Of a stretch of DNA of 63,160 nucleotides, positions 1 to 7,389 are shown piece after piece. Positions within the stretch are counted from its first letter, which is position 1. Each line of letters starts with the position of its first letter. Made by a program: the position numbers and the translations under genes. The notes under the pieces were generated by a model, which was not told where the DNA came from, ran no database searches, and saw nothing but the letters and a program-made list of their open reading frames with translations. The stretch is taken from contig JAHDQE010000070.1 of the NCBI GenBank assembly GCA_018433975.1, positions 1 through 63,160 on the forward strand, in the 5' to 3' direction. This DNA is from Ornatilinea sp. (lineage in GTDB: Bacteria; Chloroflexota; Anaerolineae; Anaerolineales; Anaerolineaceae).

Positions 1-1
1 C

Positions 2-136
2 GCACTCCTGGCGCGCCATGTCTGGCACATGGAAGATATCGCCGCGCGGATTGAGACAGCCGTGGAAGCCAGCCTGCGGAATGGGCAGCCGGAGACAACC
101 CAGGGCGTGCTGGAGGCAGTGCTGCGGGGGCTGTGA
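2..136 (+). CDS. C-terminal end of a gene cut by the window edge
   Basis: The frame beginning at base 2 is open to a TGA at 134-136 and gives 44 residues with no start inside the window. The pattern ARIETAVEASLRNG resembles the last helix of isocitrate/isopropylmalate dehydrogenase-type enzymes (A-x-x-I-E-x-A-V-x-x-x-L-x-x-G), but the usual following T-x-D-L-G-G is only weakly echoed by T-T-Q-G. The family call is therefore a guess. The reading frame itself is supported by GC-rich codon use and by a terminator hairpin about 70 bases downstream. Confidence 0.45.
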   Translation, partial: ALLARHVWHMEDIAARIETAVEASLRNGQPETTQGVLEAVLRGL

Positions 137-205
137 AGGTGCACGTAAAGGAAAAAATCGATCAATTAAAATCGGAAAGACCGTAACTTAACGGATCCCC
201 TGACA

Positions 206-245
206 GACTGCTCGCACCCTGTACCGGTGCGGGCAGTTCCTTTTC
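206..245 (+). terminator. Rho-independent terminator
   Basis: An inverted repeat ACTGC-t-CGCACC / GGTGCG-g-GCAGT with a 7-base loop is followed by TCCTTTTC. It lies just downstream of the truncated gene ending at 136 and probably ends its transcript. Confidence 0.6.
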
Positions 246-283
246 AGCAGCAAAATATTCTGCGCAGCACAGGCAGTTTGTAA

Positions 284-410
284 GGTGCGCTGCAGCGCAC
301 CTAAAGTGTAACTATAATATTCTCTTGTCTGAACACCATCAGTCATTCACCCAGGAGGGACTTACTTCTTCACCTTGGTGACATATTACCGGTACCTACG
401 AATGGGATGG
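284..410 (+). repeat. Dispersed intergenic repeat, copy A
   Basis: It begins with a perfect 18-bp palindrome (284-301, GGTGCGCTGCAGCGCACC). This is followed by a segment with a CACCCAGGAGGGAC core and then a TTCACC..GGTGAC motif leading to ACCGGTACC. The same order of blocks recurs at 2566-2690, and in reverse at 33711-33880, 36961-37096 and, in part, 38170-38241. It encodes nothing recognisable. Confidence 0.7.
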
Positions 411-552
411 TATGAGGCGGAATGGGGTGGTGCGCTAGAGGACAACATGCATGTCATCGGTGGAAGATGAGGGCGGTGCGCTGCGAGTGTGTCAGAATAT
501 ACATAGAGCGGATTAATTTCATATCCGAACAGCCGATCGCAAGTTGAGAGTT

Positions 553-576
553 GGTGCAGTCAAAAGCAACTGCACC
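553..576 (+). repeat. 24-nt hairpin repeat, first copy
   Basis: GGTGCAGT / ACTGCACC forms an 8-bp stem around an 8-base A-rich loop. A copy with a single difference lies in reverse orientation at 38138-38161, next to repeat copy E. It sits about 60 bases ahead of the first small gene of the island. Confidence 0.65.
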
Positions 577-637
577 ATACGGACTGCATTACACACACGT
601 GGGTTTTGAACTCACAAAAATACAAGGAGATTTTCAA

Positions 638-709
638 ATGAATCAGGAATTAATTTCATTTATCATTTCACAATTTTTCGAAAGTGAGTTGCACAAACGC
701 CATGATTAA
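638..709 (+). CDS. 23-residue peptide, first gene of a coupled trio
   Basis: A short frame opens at ATG 638 behind a strong AAGGAGA site (623-630) and encodes 23 residues beginning MNQELISFII and ending in a charged HKRHD tail. It overlaps the ATG (702) of the next gene by eight bases, an arrangement typical of translational coupling. It could be a leader peptide or a real small protein; no family is recognised. The support is the good ribosome site and the overlap; there is no homology evidence. Confidence 0.45.
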   Translation: MNQELISFIISQFFESELHKRHD

Positions 710-992
710 TATTTTTGTAACTTGGCTGGTAGTTCTGGTTTTGGTTTTATTAGGTGTGCTATTTTTTGTTAAGCCGTTATGGATTGCAAGCTTCTCGTTT
801 TCATGGATAGAAATGTGGAATAGGATTATCTTTAATAAAGAAAATTTACCTCTCTACATTGAAAAACGAAAACAGGATATGTTGAACCAGACGGGTTTAA
901 AATATAGGATCGCTTTCGTCCTGGGAAAATTTATTGGGGTATGGTGTTGGATTATTGCTTTAATTATTATATGGATTGAATTAAATCAATGA
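702..992 (+). CDS. Small two-TM membrane protein, unknown
   Basis: It encodes 96 residues from ATG 702 (MINIFVTW). A GTG at 684 in the same frame is possible, but 702 overlaps the upstream peptide's stop and is preferred. Hydrophobic segments at about residues 3-25 and 75-93 flank a basic, polar middle, so it is probably an inner-membrane hairpin protein. It is AT-rich compared with the housekeeping genes here. The stop overlaps the ATG of the next frame (ATGA, 989-992). No family recognised. Confidence 0.6.
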   Translation: MINIFVTWLVVLVLVLLGVLFFVKPLWIASFSFSWIEMWNRIIFNKENLPLYIEKRKQDMLNQTGLKYRIAFVLGKFIGVWCWIIALIIIWIELNQ

Positions 993-1129
993 GTAGAAAA
1001 AATTACCCACCCACGAACCAACAACGTATCAAACCATTTCCTTTCGAGCAGCTGGCGGGAATAGAGTGGGCATTTTACATTAACCACAGAACTGATCAGG
1101 TTGTGTTGGTTAACACTATAAAATCCTGA
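989..1129 (+). CDS. 46-residue hypothetical protein coupled to the previous gene
   Basis: ATG 989 overlaps the TGA of the membrane protein gene (ATGA), and the frame runs to TGA 1127-1129. The product is polar at the start (MSRKNYPPTN) and ends with an amphipathic stretch around EWAFYINHRTDQVVLV. It could be a complete small protein or the surviving N-terminal part of a longer one. The four-base overlap is the main support. Confidence 0.4.
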   Translation: MSRKNYPPTNQQRIKPFPFEQLAGIEWAFYINHRTDQVVLVNTIKS

Positions 1130-1219
1130 ATAGAGTAGTCTTCCTTTTCAGTCAGAACGAGAAGAGGTGGTGCGGTCTTTGACCGGCATTCTATGACGTC
1201 TATGATTTATTAAACCAAT

Positions 1220-1705
1220 ATGAAGAATAAAATAATCGAAAAACTTTTAGTAAAACCGATTGAACTTACGGATGAAAACAAGATAGTACTATATCCTGCG
1301 AAGGGTGCAGAAGATTTAATTGTTTATGTAAAAAGACCTGGTTTTGAACGTATGTCTTATTATGTAAACATTGCAGGAGGACAGGTAATAATAGGACTAG
1401 ATAACAACAGGATTCTAAAAGACATTGAATTTAATTTTCCGCGAAACAAATGGAAAGAAGAAAGGGAGATTGTAATACCAACAAAATATACCCCTGCGAA
1501 TCTGCAATTTATAAATGTGGTTCAAAGAAGTAATGAACTTGACCTTCCAGTGTTAGCACTTACGGATCAATTAAAACCCGTAGTTGAATTCTATTGGGGT
1601 GATAGGAAACCTGATTCCCCGGTCCTCTGGTATGCATTGTCAAATCAGTGTTTTGCTTTGATTTCAGACAATTTATTTAAAGGTTTATTGGTGAAATTAG
1701 GATGA
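1220..1705 (+). CDS. Hypothetical protein of the AT-rich island
   Basis: It encodes 161 residues starting MKNKIIEKLL at ATG 1220. No strong Shine-Dalgarno site is seen before it. The product is soluble and mixed alpha/beta in character, with no signal peptide or membrane segment and no recognised motif. The AT-rich codon use matches the other island genes and differs from the flanking core genes, suggesting recent acquisition. An immunity-type or effector-associated role is conceivable from the setting but unproven. Confidence 0.6.
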   Translation: MKNKIIEKLLVKPIELTDENKIVLYPAKGAEDLIVYVKRPGFERMSYYVNIAGGQVIIGLDNNRILKDIEFNFPRNKWKEEREIVIPTKYTPANLQFINVVQRSNELDLPVLALTDQLKPVVEFYWGDRKPDSPVLWYALSNQCFALISDNLFKGLLVKLG

Positions 1706-1857
1706 CTGAGCTTTTGAGAAAAGCTGGATCAAGAAGTTGATGAACAGATAATTTAGATTGAGTACACTGCACAAACCCTAATAAATTTCTCAATGAATAT
1801 TTCTACTATCATTGCAATCGTGAAATCAAACTGCTTAAATAAAGGAGATAAGAGGGT

Positions 1858-2130
1858 ATGTCCTATTCAAAAACCATTGAAGAGATTCGCAATCTGCCGC
1901 ATTAACGTGAATATGTTTGTAAAAAATGTGGTCATAAACAAAAAGTATTTGTTCTGGTAATTCATGAGAAATGCGAGCAGTGCGGAATGAAATACAAATT
2001 TCGTGGGCTCGCCTCAATCGGTTCAGAAGTTGAGGATGTTATTGATGCTGTTTTGGAATGGTTGGGAAAAGATAGTGAATTCGACGATGCCATGAAATGG
2101 AAACACATTCTCGATTCGTTTGGTGAATAA
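1858..2130 (+). pseudogene. Zinc-ribbon protein gene with an in-frame stop
   Basis: Behind AAAGGAGATAAG an ATG at 1858 opens a frame that reads 15 codons to a TAA at 1903-1905. It then continues in the same frame for 74 codons to TAA 2128-2130. The second part has two cysteine pairs (CKKCGH and CEQCG), a zinc-ribbon pattern, and an acidic helix after it. Reading the stop as CAA (Gln) would give an intact 90-residue protein. This looks like a single C-to-T nonsense change, a sequencing error, or, less likely, readthrough. No good restart lies right after the stop. Confidence 0.55.
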
Positions 2131-2170
2131 AATATCTTTAGTTAATTTTTCTTTTTGCAAATTATTTGAA

Positions 2171-2200
2171 AACAGCCAGTAGGATGCACTGCAGCACACC
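2171..2200 (+). repeat. Dispersed intergenic repeat, partial copy
   Basis: The block AGCCAGT..GATGCACTGCAGCACACCAAAA matches the palindromic opening of copy B at 2553-2588 (AGCCAGT..GTGCGCTGGCAGCACACCAAAA). The downstream modules are missing. Confidence 0.5.
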
Positions 2201-2289
2201 AAAAAGGTTAAATCCAAAGTCACGATCACCAGAGGTTTGATGCGATCCTCGACCGGCCCCTTCAAACTGTGTTCAGAAAGGAAATGGAA

Positions 2290-2514
2290 ATGATAAAAGA
2301 TTGGAAAGTAATTATCTCTACCGGCCCCTTTGACAAAGATTACCTTGTTGCTGAAATTTCTTATAAAGGTGAAGATTGGGCAGAATTGACGGAATTTGGG
2401 GATGTATTAAAAATCTATTCTAAAAGAGATAAACAACCGTGGAAACTTAATCCAGAAGAAGTTATTCAAGTGATCAAAATGGCTGAAGAAGCATTGAAGG
2501 GAAGGAAAGAATGA
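2290..2514 (+). CDS. Small hypothetical protein, possibly immunity-type
   Basis: The preferred start is ATG 2290 (MIKDWKVIIS), which puts AGAAAGGA at a normal distance; ATG 2284 and GTG 2269 are in frame but too close to or before that site. The product has 74 residues, is acidic, and has an alternating beta-strand opening, a central GEDWAEL segment and a C-terminal helix. The DWKVIIST..LVAEI opening reminds me of small solitary immunity proteins from polymorphic-toxin loci. This is an impression only; no toxin gene is present. Confidence 0.55.
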   Translation: MIKDWKVIISTGPFDKDYLVAEISYKGEDWAELTEFGDVLKIYSKRDKQPWKLNPEEVIQVIKMAEEALKGRKE

Positions 2515-2565
2515 ATTTGAGAGAAGAAAGCTGACCTCATTATCGTGCGGGCAGCCAGTCAGCAA

Positions 2566-2690
2566 GGTGCGCTGGCAGCACACCAAAAGCGTAAACTCGC
2601 TATCATATTTTCATACCTGAATACCGCCGGTCATTCATCCCAGGAGGGACATACTTTTTCACCGTGGTGACGTACCATCGGCGCCCAATT
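2566..2690 (+). repeat. Dispersed intergenic repeat, copy B
   Basis: An imperfect palindrome (2566-2584) is followed by CGTAAACTCGCTAT, then CCGCCGGTCATTCATCCCAGGAGGGACAT split over the middle block, and a TTTTTCACCGTGGTGACGTACC block. The middle block matches the reverse complement of 37030-37096 (copy D) closely, which fixes the family's module order. Confidence 0.75.
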
Positions 2691-2736
2691 ACAGACAACT
2701 TACCCCAAACCGTAATAGCAAGAAATGGAGTTGAAA

Positions 2737-3078
2737 ATGGAAATGGAGAAAGCTATAAAGGAAGTATCTAATATAGGGTTAGATTACTTTTATGACGATC
2801 TAGATAGATATACACCTGATGAAATTGGAGCTCGAATCACAAAAGAAATTTTACATGCTAGCAAACTACAAGGTCTTAATGATAGTGAGGTTACACGCGA
2901 TGCATTTTACATTGTACTTGAGAACCTTGAAGACAAAGAACTAGACGATATCCTCGATAATGAATATGGTTTGCTGCCACAAGATGTCGGAGGCAGCCGT
3001 GCCTTTTTCCAGAGGATAGCGGATGAGATGGATGCAGCGATACGGGAGGTAAAACCCAAATTAATAGGTATTGAATAG
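2737..3078 (+). CDS. Acidic hypothetical protein
   Basis: It encodes 113 residues from ATG 2737, which has TGGAG six bases upstream; ATG 2725 in the same frame lacks a comparable site. The protein is strongly acidic and helical (DDLDRYTPDEIG, LEDKELDDILDNE), with no membrane segment or known motif. It is the last gene of the AT-rich island, directly after repeat copy B. Immunity proteins are often small and acidic, so that role is possible but not shown. Confidence 0.55.
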   Translation: MEMEKAIKEVSNIGLDYFYDDLDRYTPDEIGARITKEILHASKLQGLNDSEVTRDAFYIVLENLEDKELDDILDNEYGLLPQDVGGSRAFFQRIADEMDAAIREVKPKLIGIE

Positions 3079-3394
3079 TGCGTGGGTACATTTCCGAGTG
3101 AGCGATGATTTTGCCGCAACCTGCCCTGTCACAGTCGGGATCGCTGCGCTCTTTCGCAAAGACACGCGCCGGACAATGCGGTTGGGGGGCGGCACTGTCG
3201 TACCGGTTCCGTGATCACCTTGCACTCTTTGGGTGTGCTTCGTGAGCAAGAATCCATCCGGCCAACACATTTTTTGGTGCTTGACCCGGCTGCCCCCCGG
3301 ACGGTTATCCCTAAAAGACATACGGAGAAAAATATAAGACGCCCCGCTGGAGCGTCTCAATGGATTTCAAGAGTCTTCGTTCTGGGGAAATGGA
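3079..3394. other. Gene-free stretch with repeat-like remnants
   Basis: No convincing gene is seen. A segment at about 3128-3170 (GGGATCGCTGCGCTCTTTCGCAAAGACAC, written here as one interrupted reading) resembles the GC-rich REP-type repeats common between bacterial genes. The last 70 bases hold the terminator of the pirin gene. Confidence 0.4.
3326..3358 (-). terminator. Terminator of the pirin gene
   Basis: On the minus strand AGACGC..GCGTCT forms a stem followed by TATATTTTT. It lies about 40 bases past the pirin stop. Confidence 0.55.
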
Positions 3395-4255
3395 TTATTT
3401 CGCAAAAGTCCCCGCGCGGATTTCCCGCAGGGTTTGCTGAATCTCCTCCCAGGTGTTCATCACAAAGGGGCCGTAGCGCGCGATCGGCTCGCCGAGCGGT
3501 TTGCCCATCACCAGCAGGAAGCGGACCGGCTCATCTTGCGTATGCACCTGAATTTGCTCCCCATCGGCAAACACAACCAGCTGCGGCCCGGAGGCGGTTG
3601 CCTCCGTATCATCTTCAAAACGCCCGAAGTCGGCTTGCCCTTCGAAGACATAGGCGAAAACGGTATGTCCTAACGGGGTGGGGTAAGAGAAGCTCTTGTC
3701 CGCGGATAGGGTGATATCCAGATAGGTGGGGTCGGCGATCACGTCCCGCACCGGGCCGCGCACGCCGTCCACTTCCCCCGCCACAACCCGGATCACCGCG
3801 CCGCTGTCTTCCTCGACAACCGGGATCTGGTCCGCGGAGATATCGCGGTAGCGCGGGGTCATCATTTTGTCCTTCGCGGGCAGGTTAACCCACAATTGGA
3901 AGCCCTCCATGCGGCCCTGGCGGGTTTTAGGCATCTCCTCGTGGAGGATGCCCCGTCCGGCGGTCATCCACTGGAGATCCCCGGGGCCAATCGTGCCCGA
4001 GTTGCCGATGCTGTCGCGGTGGTTGACCTCTCCGGCCAGCATATAGGTTACGGTCTCGATCCCGCGGTGGGGGTGCATGGGAAAACCGGCGATATAATCA
4101 TCCGGATTCGCGGAACCGAAATGGTCAAACAATAAAAACGGGTCCAGATAATCCAGAGTCTGCGTGGCAATCGAACGCTTCAACCGCACGCCTGCCCCAT
4201 CCGAGGCAGCCTGCGGGGTGATGACCTGTTCTACTTTACGAATAGGGGTACTCAT
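3395..4255 (-). CDS. Pirin family protein
   Basis: This 286-residue bicupin belongs to the pirin family, iron-binding cytoplasmic proteins, some of which oxidise quercetin and some of which modulate metabolism or stress responses. The metal site is visible in the N-terminal cupin: HPHRG (H61, H63) and the later HEE (H105, E107) match the usual His-His-His-Glu set. The second cupin (about 150-260) lacks such a set, as usual. ATG 4255 gives the normal family length. It is transcribed alone, divergent from the protease gene at 4442. The substrate is unknown. Confidence 0.9.
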   Translation of the reverse strand: MSTPIRKVEQVITPQAASDGAGVRLKRSIATQTLDYLDPFLLFDHFGSANPDDYIAGFPMHPHRGIETVTYMLAGEVNHRDSIGNSGTIGPGDLQWMTAGRGILHEEMPKTRQGRMEGFQLWVNLPAKDKMMTPRYRDISADQIPVVEEDSGAVIRVVAGEVDGVRGPVRDVIADPTYLDITLSADKSFSYPTPLGHTVFAYVFEGQADFGRFEDDTEATASGPQLVVFADGEQIQVHTQDEPVRFLLVMGKPLGEPIARYGPFVMNTWEEIQQTLREIRAGTFAK

Positions 4256-4374
4256 GTTTTTTACTCCATGGATAAACTTGACGGTGTAAACGTATTATCA
4301 CTCAAATTTTTGAGTTTTTGTTGCGGGCATATCAGGTTTGCAAAAATGTAGAATGTCTTACTTGAGACGTGAAG

Positions 4375-4404
4375 TTGAATCCGGAAGTCAAATCACGGTA
4401 CAAT
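4375..4404 (+). promoter_or_regulatory. Likely sigma-70-type promoter for the protease gene
   Basis: TTGAAT (4375-4380) and TACAAT (4399-4404) are separated by 18 bases and lie 37 bases before the ATG at 4442. Confidence 0.55.
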
Positions 4405-4441
4405 AATCAAAGTTCATTACTGGAAGACAGGTAGATTAATC

Positions 4442-5638
4442 ATGGACGTTTCATACGATTACGACCAGTTTGATACATTGGTAGAACATATTTTTAAAAT
4501 TGAAGATAAAACCATAGGCACAACCCGGCAGGATTTTATCGTTCGCTACCGGGGGCACCTGTTAATGGAGGACTCCGAAGCGGCTTATGACCGGATCGCG
4601 GGGGACCTGAAGCCGTTGGGGGTAACGCCGCTCTTCCGGATCGAAGAAGAGCGCCATGTGATTTTTCTGGTTCCGGGCATGCCCGAGCCGCGCCGTTCAA
4701 ACCCGTATGTCAATCTGGTCCTGTTTATCATCACCCTGTTGAGCGTCATGGTCGCCGGGGCATTGTATGGGTTGGAGGAATTGCCCCCGCCCGGCGTATT
4801 ACCGGCTTTGAAATTGTTCATCTCCCGGGGCTGGCCGTTCGCGGTCAGTATGATCGCTATATTAGGGACCCACGAGTTCGGTCATTACCTGGCCGGACGT
4901 TACCACGGCGTGCATGTCACCCTGCCGTATTTTATTCCTTTCCCACTCAGCCCGTTTGGAACGATGGGAGCATTCATCAACATGAAAGAGCCGCCCAAGA
5001 ACAAGCGGCACTTGCTGGATATCGGGATCGCCGGACCGCTGGCGGGGTTGTTTGTAGCCGTTCCTGTGTTGCTGATTGGTTTGAAGCTTTCCGACCTGGG
5101 AACTTTGCCAATGGCCTCATCTTCGGAGCTATCTTATTCCCTGGAAGGCAACTCCATTCTGTATTTATTATTAAAGTATATTTCCTTTGGGAAGCTGATT
5201 CCTGCGCCGGTCAACTTTGGGGGAACCTCTCCGGTGCTTTACTGGCTGCGGTATTTCTTCACCGGGCAGCCGTTTCCCTTTGGCGGTGTGGACGTGATGC
5301 TGCATCCGGTAGCCTGGGCCGGTTGGGCCGGCATTCTGGTAACGGCTCTGAATCTGATCCCTGCCGGACAATTGGACGGCGGGCACATGGTGTATGTGCT
5401 CCTGGGGAAAAAACGGGCTCGCAAGCTGTGGCCGGTGGTCATGCTGGCGCTGTTCCTGCTGGGCATAGTATGGTCGGGCTGGTGGTTATGGGCCGGGTTG
5501 ATTTTCCTGCTGGGCCGGACCTACGCCGAGCCCCTGGATCAGATCACCCAGTTAGATCCGCCCCGTAAAGCCCTGGCCGTACTGGCATTCGTGGTTTTTC
5601 TGATCACCTTCACCCCGGTGCCTCTGGCATTCTTCTAA
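4442..5638 (+). CDS. Site-2 protease family (M50) membrane metalloprotease
   Basis: The 398-residue product is a multi-pass membrane protease of the M50 family, which cut substrates inside the membrane. A soluble N-terminal region (1-85) precedes membrane segments. The zinc motif HEFGH is at 144-148, and the third-ligand motif NLIPAGQLDGGH is at about 303-314. No PDZ domain is visible between them, unlike RseP. This form resembles the plant EGY / bacterial S2P-like proteases with an N-terminal soluble domain. It stands alone between terminators. Its substrate, perhaps an anti-sigma factor, cannot be told from the sequence. Confidence 0.9.
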   Translation: MDVSYDYDQFDTLVEHIFKIEDKTIGTTRQDFIVRYRGHLLMEDSEAAYDRIAGDLKPLGVTPLFRIEEERHVIFLVPGMPEPRRSNPYVNLVLFIITLLSVMVAGALYGLEELPPPGVLPALKLFISRGWPFAVSMIAILGTHEFGHYLAGRYHGVHVTLPYFIPFPLSPFGTMGAFINMKEPPKNKRHLLDIGIAGPLAGLFVAVPVLLIGLKLSDLGTLPMASSSELSYSLEGNSILYLLLKYISFGKLIPAPVNFGGTSPVLYWLRYFFTGQPFPFGGVDVMLHPVAWAGWAGILVTALNLIPAGQLDGGHMVYVLLGKKRARKLWPVVMLALFLLGIVWSGWWLWAGLIFLLGRTYAEPLDQITQLDPPRKALAVLAFVVFLITFTPVPLAFF

Positions 5639-5660
5639 AGGCAATATTCAGAACAAAGCA

Positions 5661-5693
5661 AAAGGACAGGGCAAATAGAACGCCCTGTCCTTT
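5661..5693. terminator. Bidirectional terminator
   Basis: A perfect 12-bp stem AAAGGACAGGGC / GCCCTGTCCTTT with a 9-base loop lies between two convergent genes and can serve both. Confidence 0.75.
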
Positions 5694-5698
5694 ACAGA

Positions 5699-6442
5699 TT
5701 ATTTTGCCGGATGCTCGGCAGAATTTTCTGTGCGGATTTTATTCTTGCGATGGTAAGGCCGCAGGGGCTCAAGCTTTGCCAGTTGGTTCAATCGTTTTGA
5801 GATCATCACCAGGTAAATCGTAAACAGCAGAATGGTAACCCCGGCCACGATCAGATCGTATAAAGTCATGGCACCGATAAAGGGCAGGTTGTAAGTTGGG
5901 TTTCCTACCACGAACAGGATCAGGTTGGCGAGGATAAGAATGACCCGCGCTTCAGTCGGGCCGAGCTTGCCGAAAGAAATCTGAAAAACGCCGTTCACCA
6001 CCGTATCAACGTAAACAAAAATGGACATCAGCAGATAGCCGATCAAACCAAGCAGTGCCAGGTTGAGTTTGACGTAAGGGGAAAGCCCTAATCCCACAAA
6101 CACCATGACCATGCTGACCGTATCCACAGAATGGTCTAAAAAGAAACCATATTTCGGCCGTTCCGTGTGGCGGTAACGTGCCAGATTCCCGTCGGTGCTG
6201 TCACCGAACCAGTTTAAAATTGCCCCGAAAGAAGCCAGCCACAGGAAGTGCGGGCTGTAGTTGGTCAGAAGATATCCGGCAAAAATACAGATTGCCCCCA
6301 CAAAACCGATAAAAGTGAGCAAATCGGGCGTAACCCAGTCAGGGACTCGGGCAAGGAACCAGTTGACGGCTGCGCGTTCCCAGGGCCCCAGAAGTGAGTG
6401 ATTGATCCTTTCATGTTTTGCAGTGGATTGTTTCTTATCCAT
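5699..6442 (-). CDS. CDP-alcohol phosphatidyltransferase
   Basis: This membrane enzyme transfers a phosphatidyl or related group from a CDP-alcohol to an acceptor alcohol in phospholipid synthesis. The motif DSTDGNLAR (81-89), continuing to D103 and D107, matches D-x2-D-G-x2-A-R-x8-G-x3-D-x3-D. Several hydrophobic segments follow. ATG 6442 (MDKKQSTAKH) has AAAGG nine bases upstream; an in-frame ATG at 6514 would overlap the acyltransferase gene and is less likely. It is the last gene of a three-gene minus-strand run, consistent with membrane-lipid assembly. The exact acceptor is not evident. Confidence 0.88.
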   Translation of the reverse strand: MDKKQSTAKHERINHSLLGPWERAAVNWFLARVPDWVTPDLLTFIGFVGAICIFAGYLLTNYSPHFLWLASFGAILNWFGDSTDGNLARYRHTERPKYGFFLDHSVDTVSMVMVFVGLGLSPYVKLNLALLGLIGYLLMSIFVYVDTVVNGVFQISFGKLGPTEARVILILANLILFVVGNPTYNLPFIGAMTLYDLIVAGVTILLFTIYLVMISKRLNQLAKLEPLRPYHRKNKIRTENSAEHPAK

Positions 6443-6462
6443 TAAGATTTGCCTTTCATTAT

Positions 6463-7389
6463 TTACAAAATTTTCGTTACTGCGTCCGGCCAGATCGGAT
6501 AGTACATATTCCATTGATCCGGTGCTTTTCGAATAAAATCGGCGGTTATTTCAAGAACCCGTTCCGCGTTAAAAATAATTTCATGGTCGTGATTTTCATC
6601 CGGGACCGGCTGGATCAGGTCGGACGCTTCCAGATAATATTTGTCCGCCTGCCGGAAAGCCGCGACGACAACCATGGGCACTTGAGCCTTCAGGGCCAGA
6701 CGAACATGCACGGTGGGCAGATGGGCGGGTTTTCCACAGAAGTTCAACGGATTTTTAAAATCTTCAAAAGGCCGGTCATTGGCCGTGACAACAACCCCGC
6801 CGGATTTGAGCCGCTTGCTGGCTTTCACTAAAGCTTCAAAGGAAGCCGGTGTGATATCCAGACCTATTCTCCGGCGCACCTCGTTTTCGACCCGGTAACT
6901 GGTGGATGGGTTGGCAACCGAGATTACCTGCATATCGGGGATCTGCTGCGCGAGTGCCCATCCCAACAGGTCAAAGTTGCCCAAATGCAGCCCCACCAGC
7001 ATCACTCCGCGACTCGAGGTTTGGGCAAGATCGATCAGTTCCTGTATTTTAGGACTGAAGATGACCATTTCCATCAGTTCTTGAGGGTTGTTAAGGTGAT
7101 GATAAAAATCATACTGCGCGCGGAGGCGATTGGCAAAGGTTTTTCGGACAAGTTCTTTGAGTTCTTTTGGGCCGATTTGCCCCTGATGGAGTACCCATTG
7201 ATTGGTAAACATGGCTCTCACTCTGGGATGTTTCCTGCGCAGTGTGAGGTTTAACCATGCCAGCACCTGGATCAGCGGGTAGGCAGCCCGGGGAGGTAAG
7301 AATTGCACCAGTCCGACCAGCAGTTTTAATCCGGCAGCGTTTTTCAAAACAGTCCGCGATTCCATCAAGCTCCCTGAAAATCGATCCAT
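6463..7389 (-). CDS. LpxL/HtrB-like lysophospholipid acyltransferase
   Basis: The 308-residue protein belongs to the family of membrane-bound acyltransferases that includes lauroyl acyltransferase and PatA-like mannoside acyltransferases. The catalytic H-x4-D is HLGNFD at 135-140, with an N-terminal hydrophobic anchor at about 20-48. Its ATG shares a base with the TAG of the upstream gene (TAGATGG), so the genes are translationally linked. The neighbouring phosphatidyltransferase suggests that it acylates a lipid precursor. If the host is a monoderm Chloroflexota, a glycolipid is more likely than lipid A. Confidence 0.85.
   Translation of the reverse strand: MDRFSGSLMESRTVLKNAAGLKLLVGLVQFLPPRAAYPLIQVLAWLNLTLRRKHPRVRAMFTNQWVLHQGQIGPKELKELVRKTFANRLRAQYDFYHHLNNPQELMEMVIFSPKIQELIDLAQTSSRGVMLVGLHLGNFDLLGWALAQQIPDMQVISVANPSTSYRVENEVRRRIGLDITPASFEALVKASKRLKSGGVVVTANDRPFEDFKNPLNFCGKPAHLPTVHVRLALKAQVPMVVVAAFRQADKYYLEASDLIQPVPDENHDHEIIFNAERVLEITADFIRKAPDQWNMYYPIWPDAVTKIL

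Noticed and set aside
284..3080. Integron-like cassette array (small genes with repeats between)
   Set aside because: No integrase gene, and the repeats are not present after each gene. They lack paired GTTRRRY / RYYYAAC core sites at their ends.
3211..3714. Long open frame opposite the pirin gene
   Set aside because: It is a GC-rich antisense shadow with no ribosome site and no plausible protein pattern; pirin motifs are clear on the other strand.
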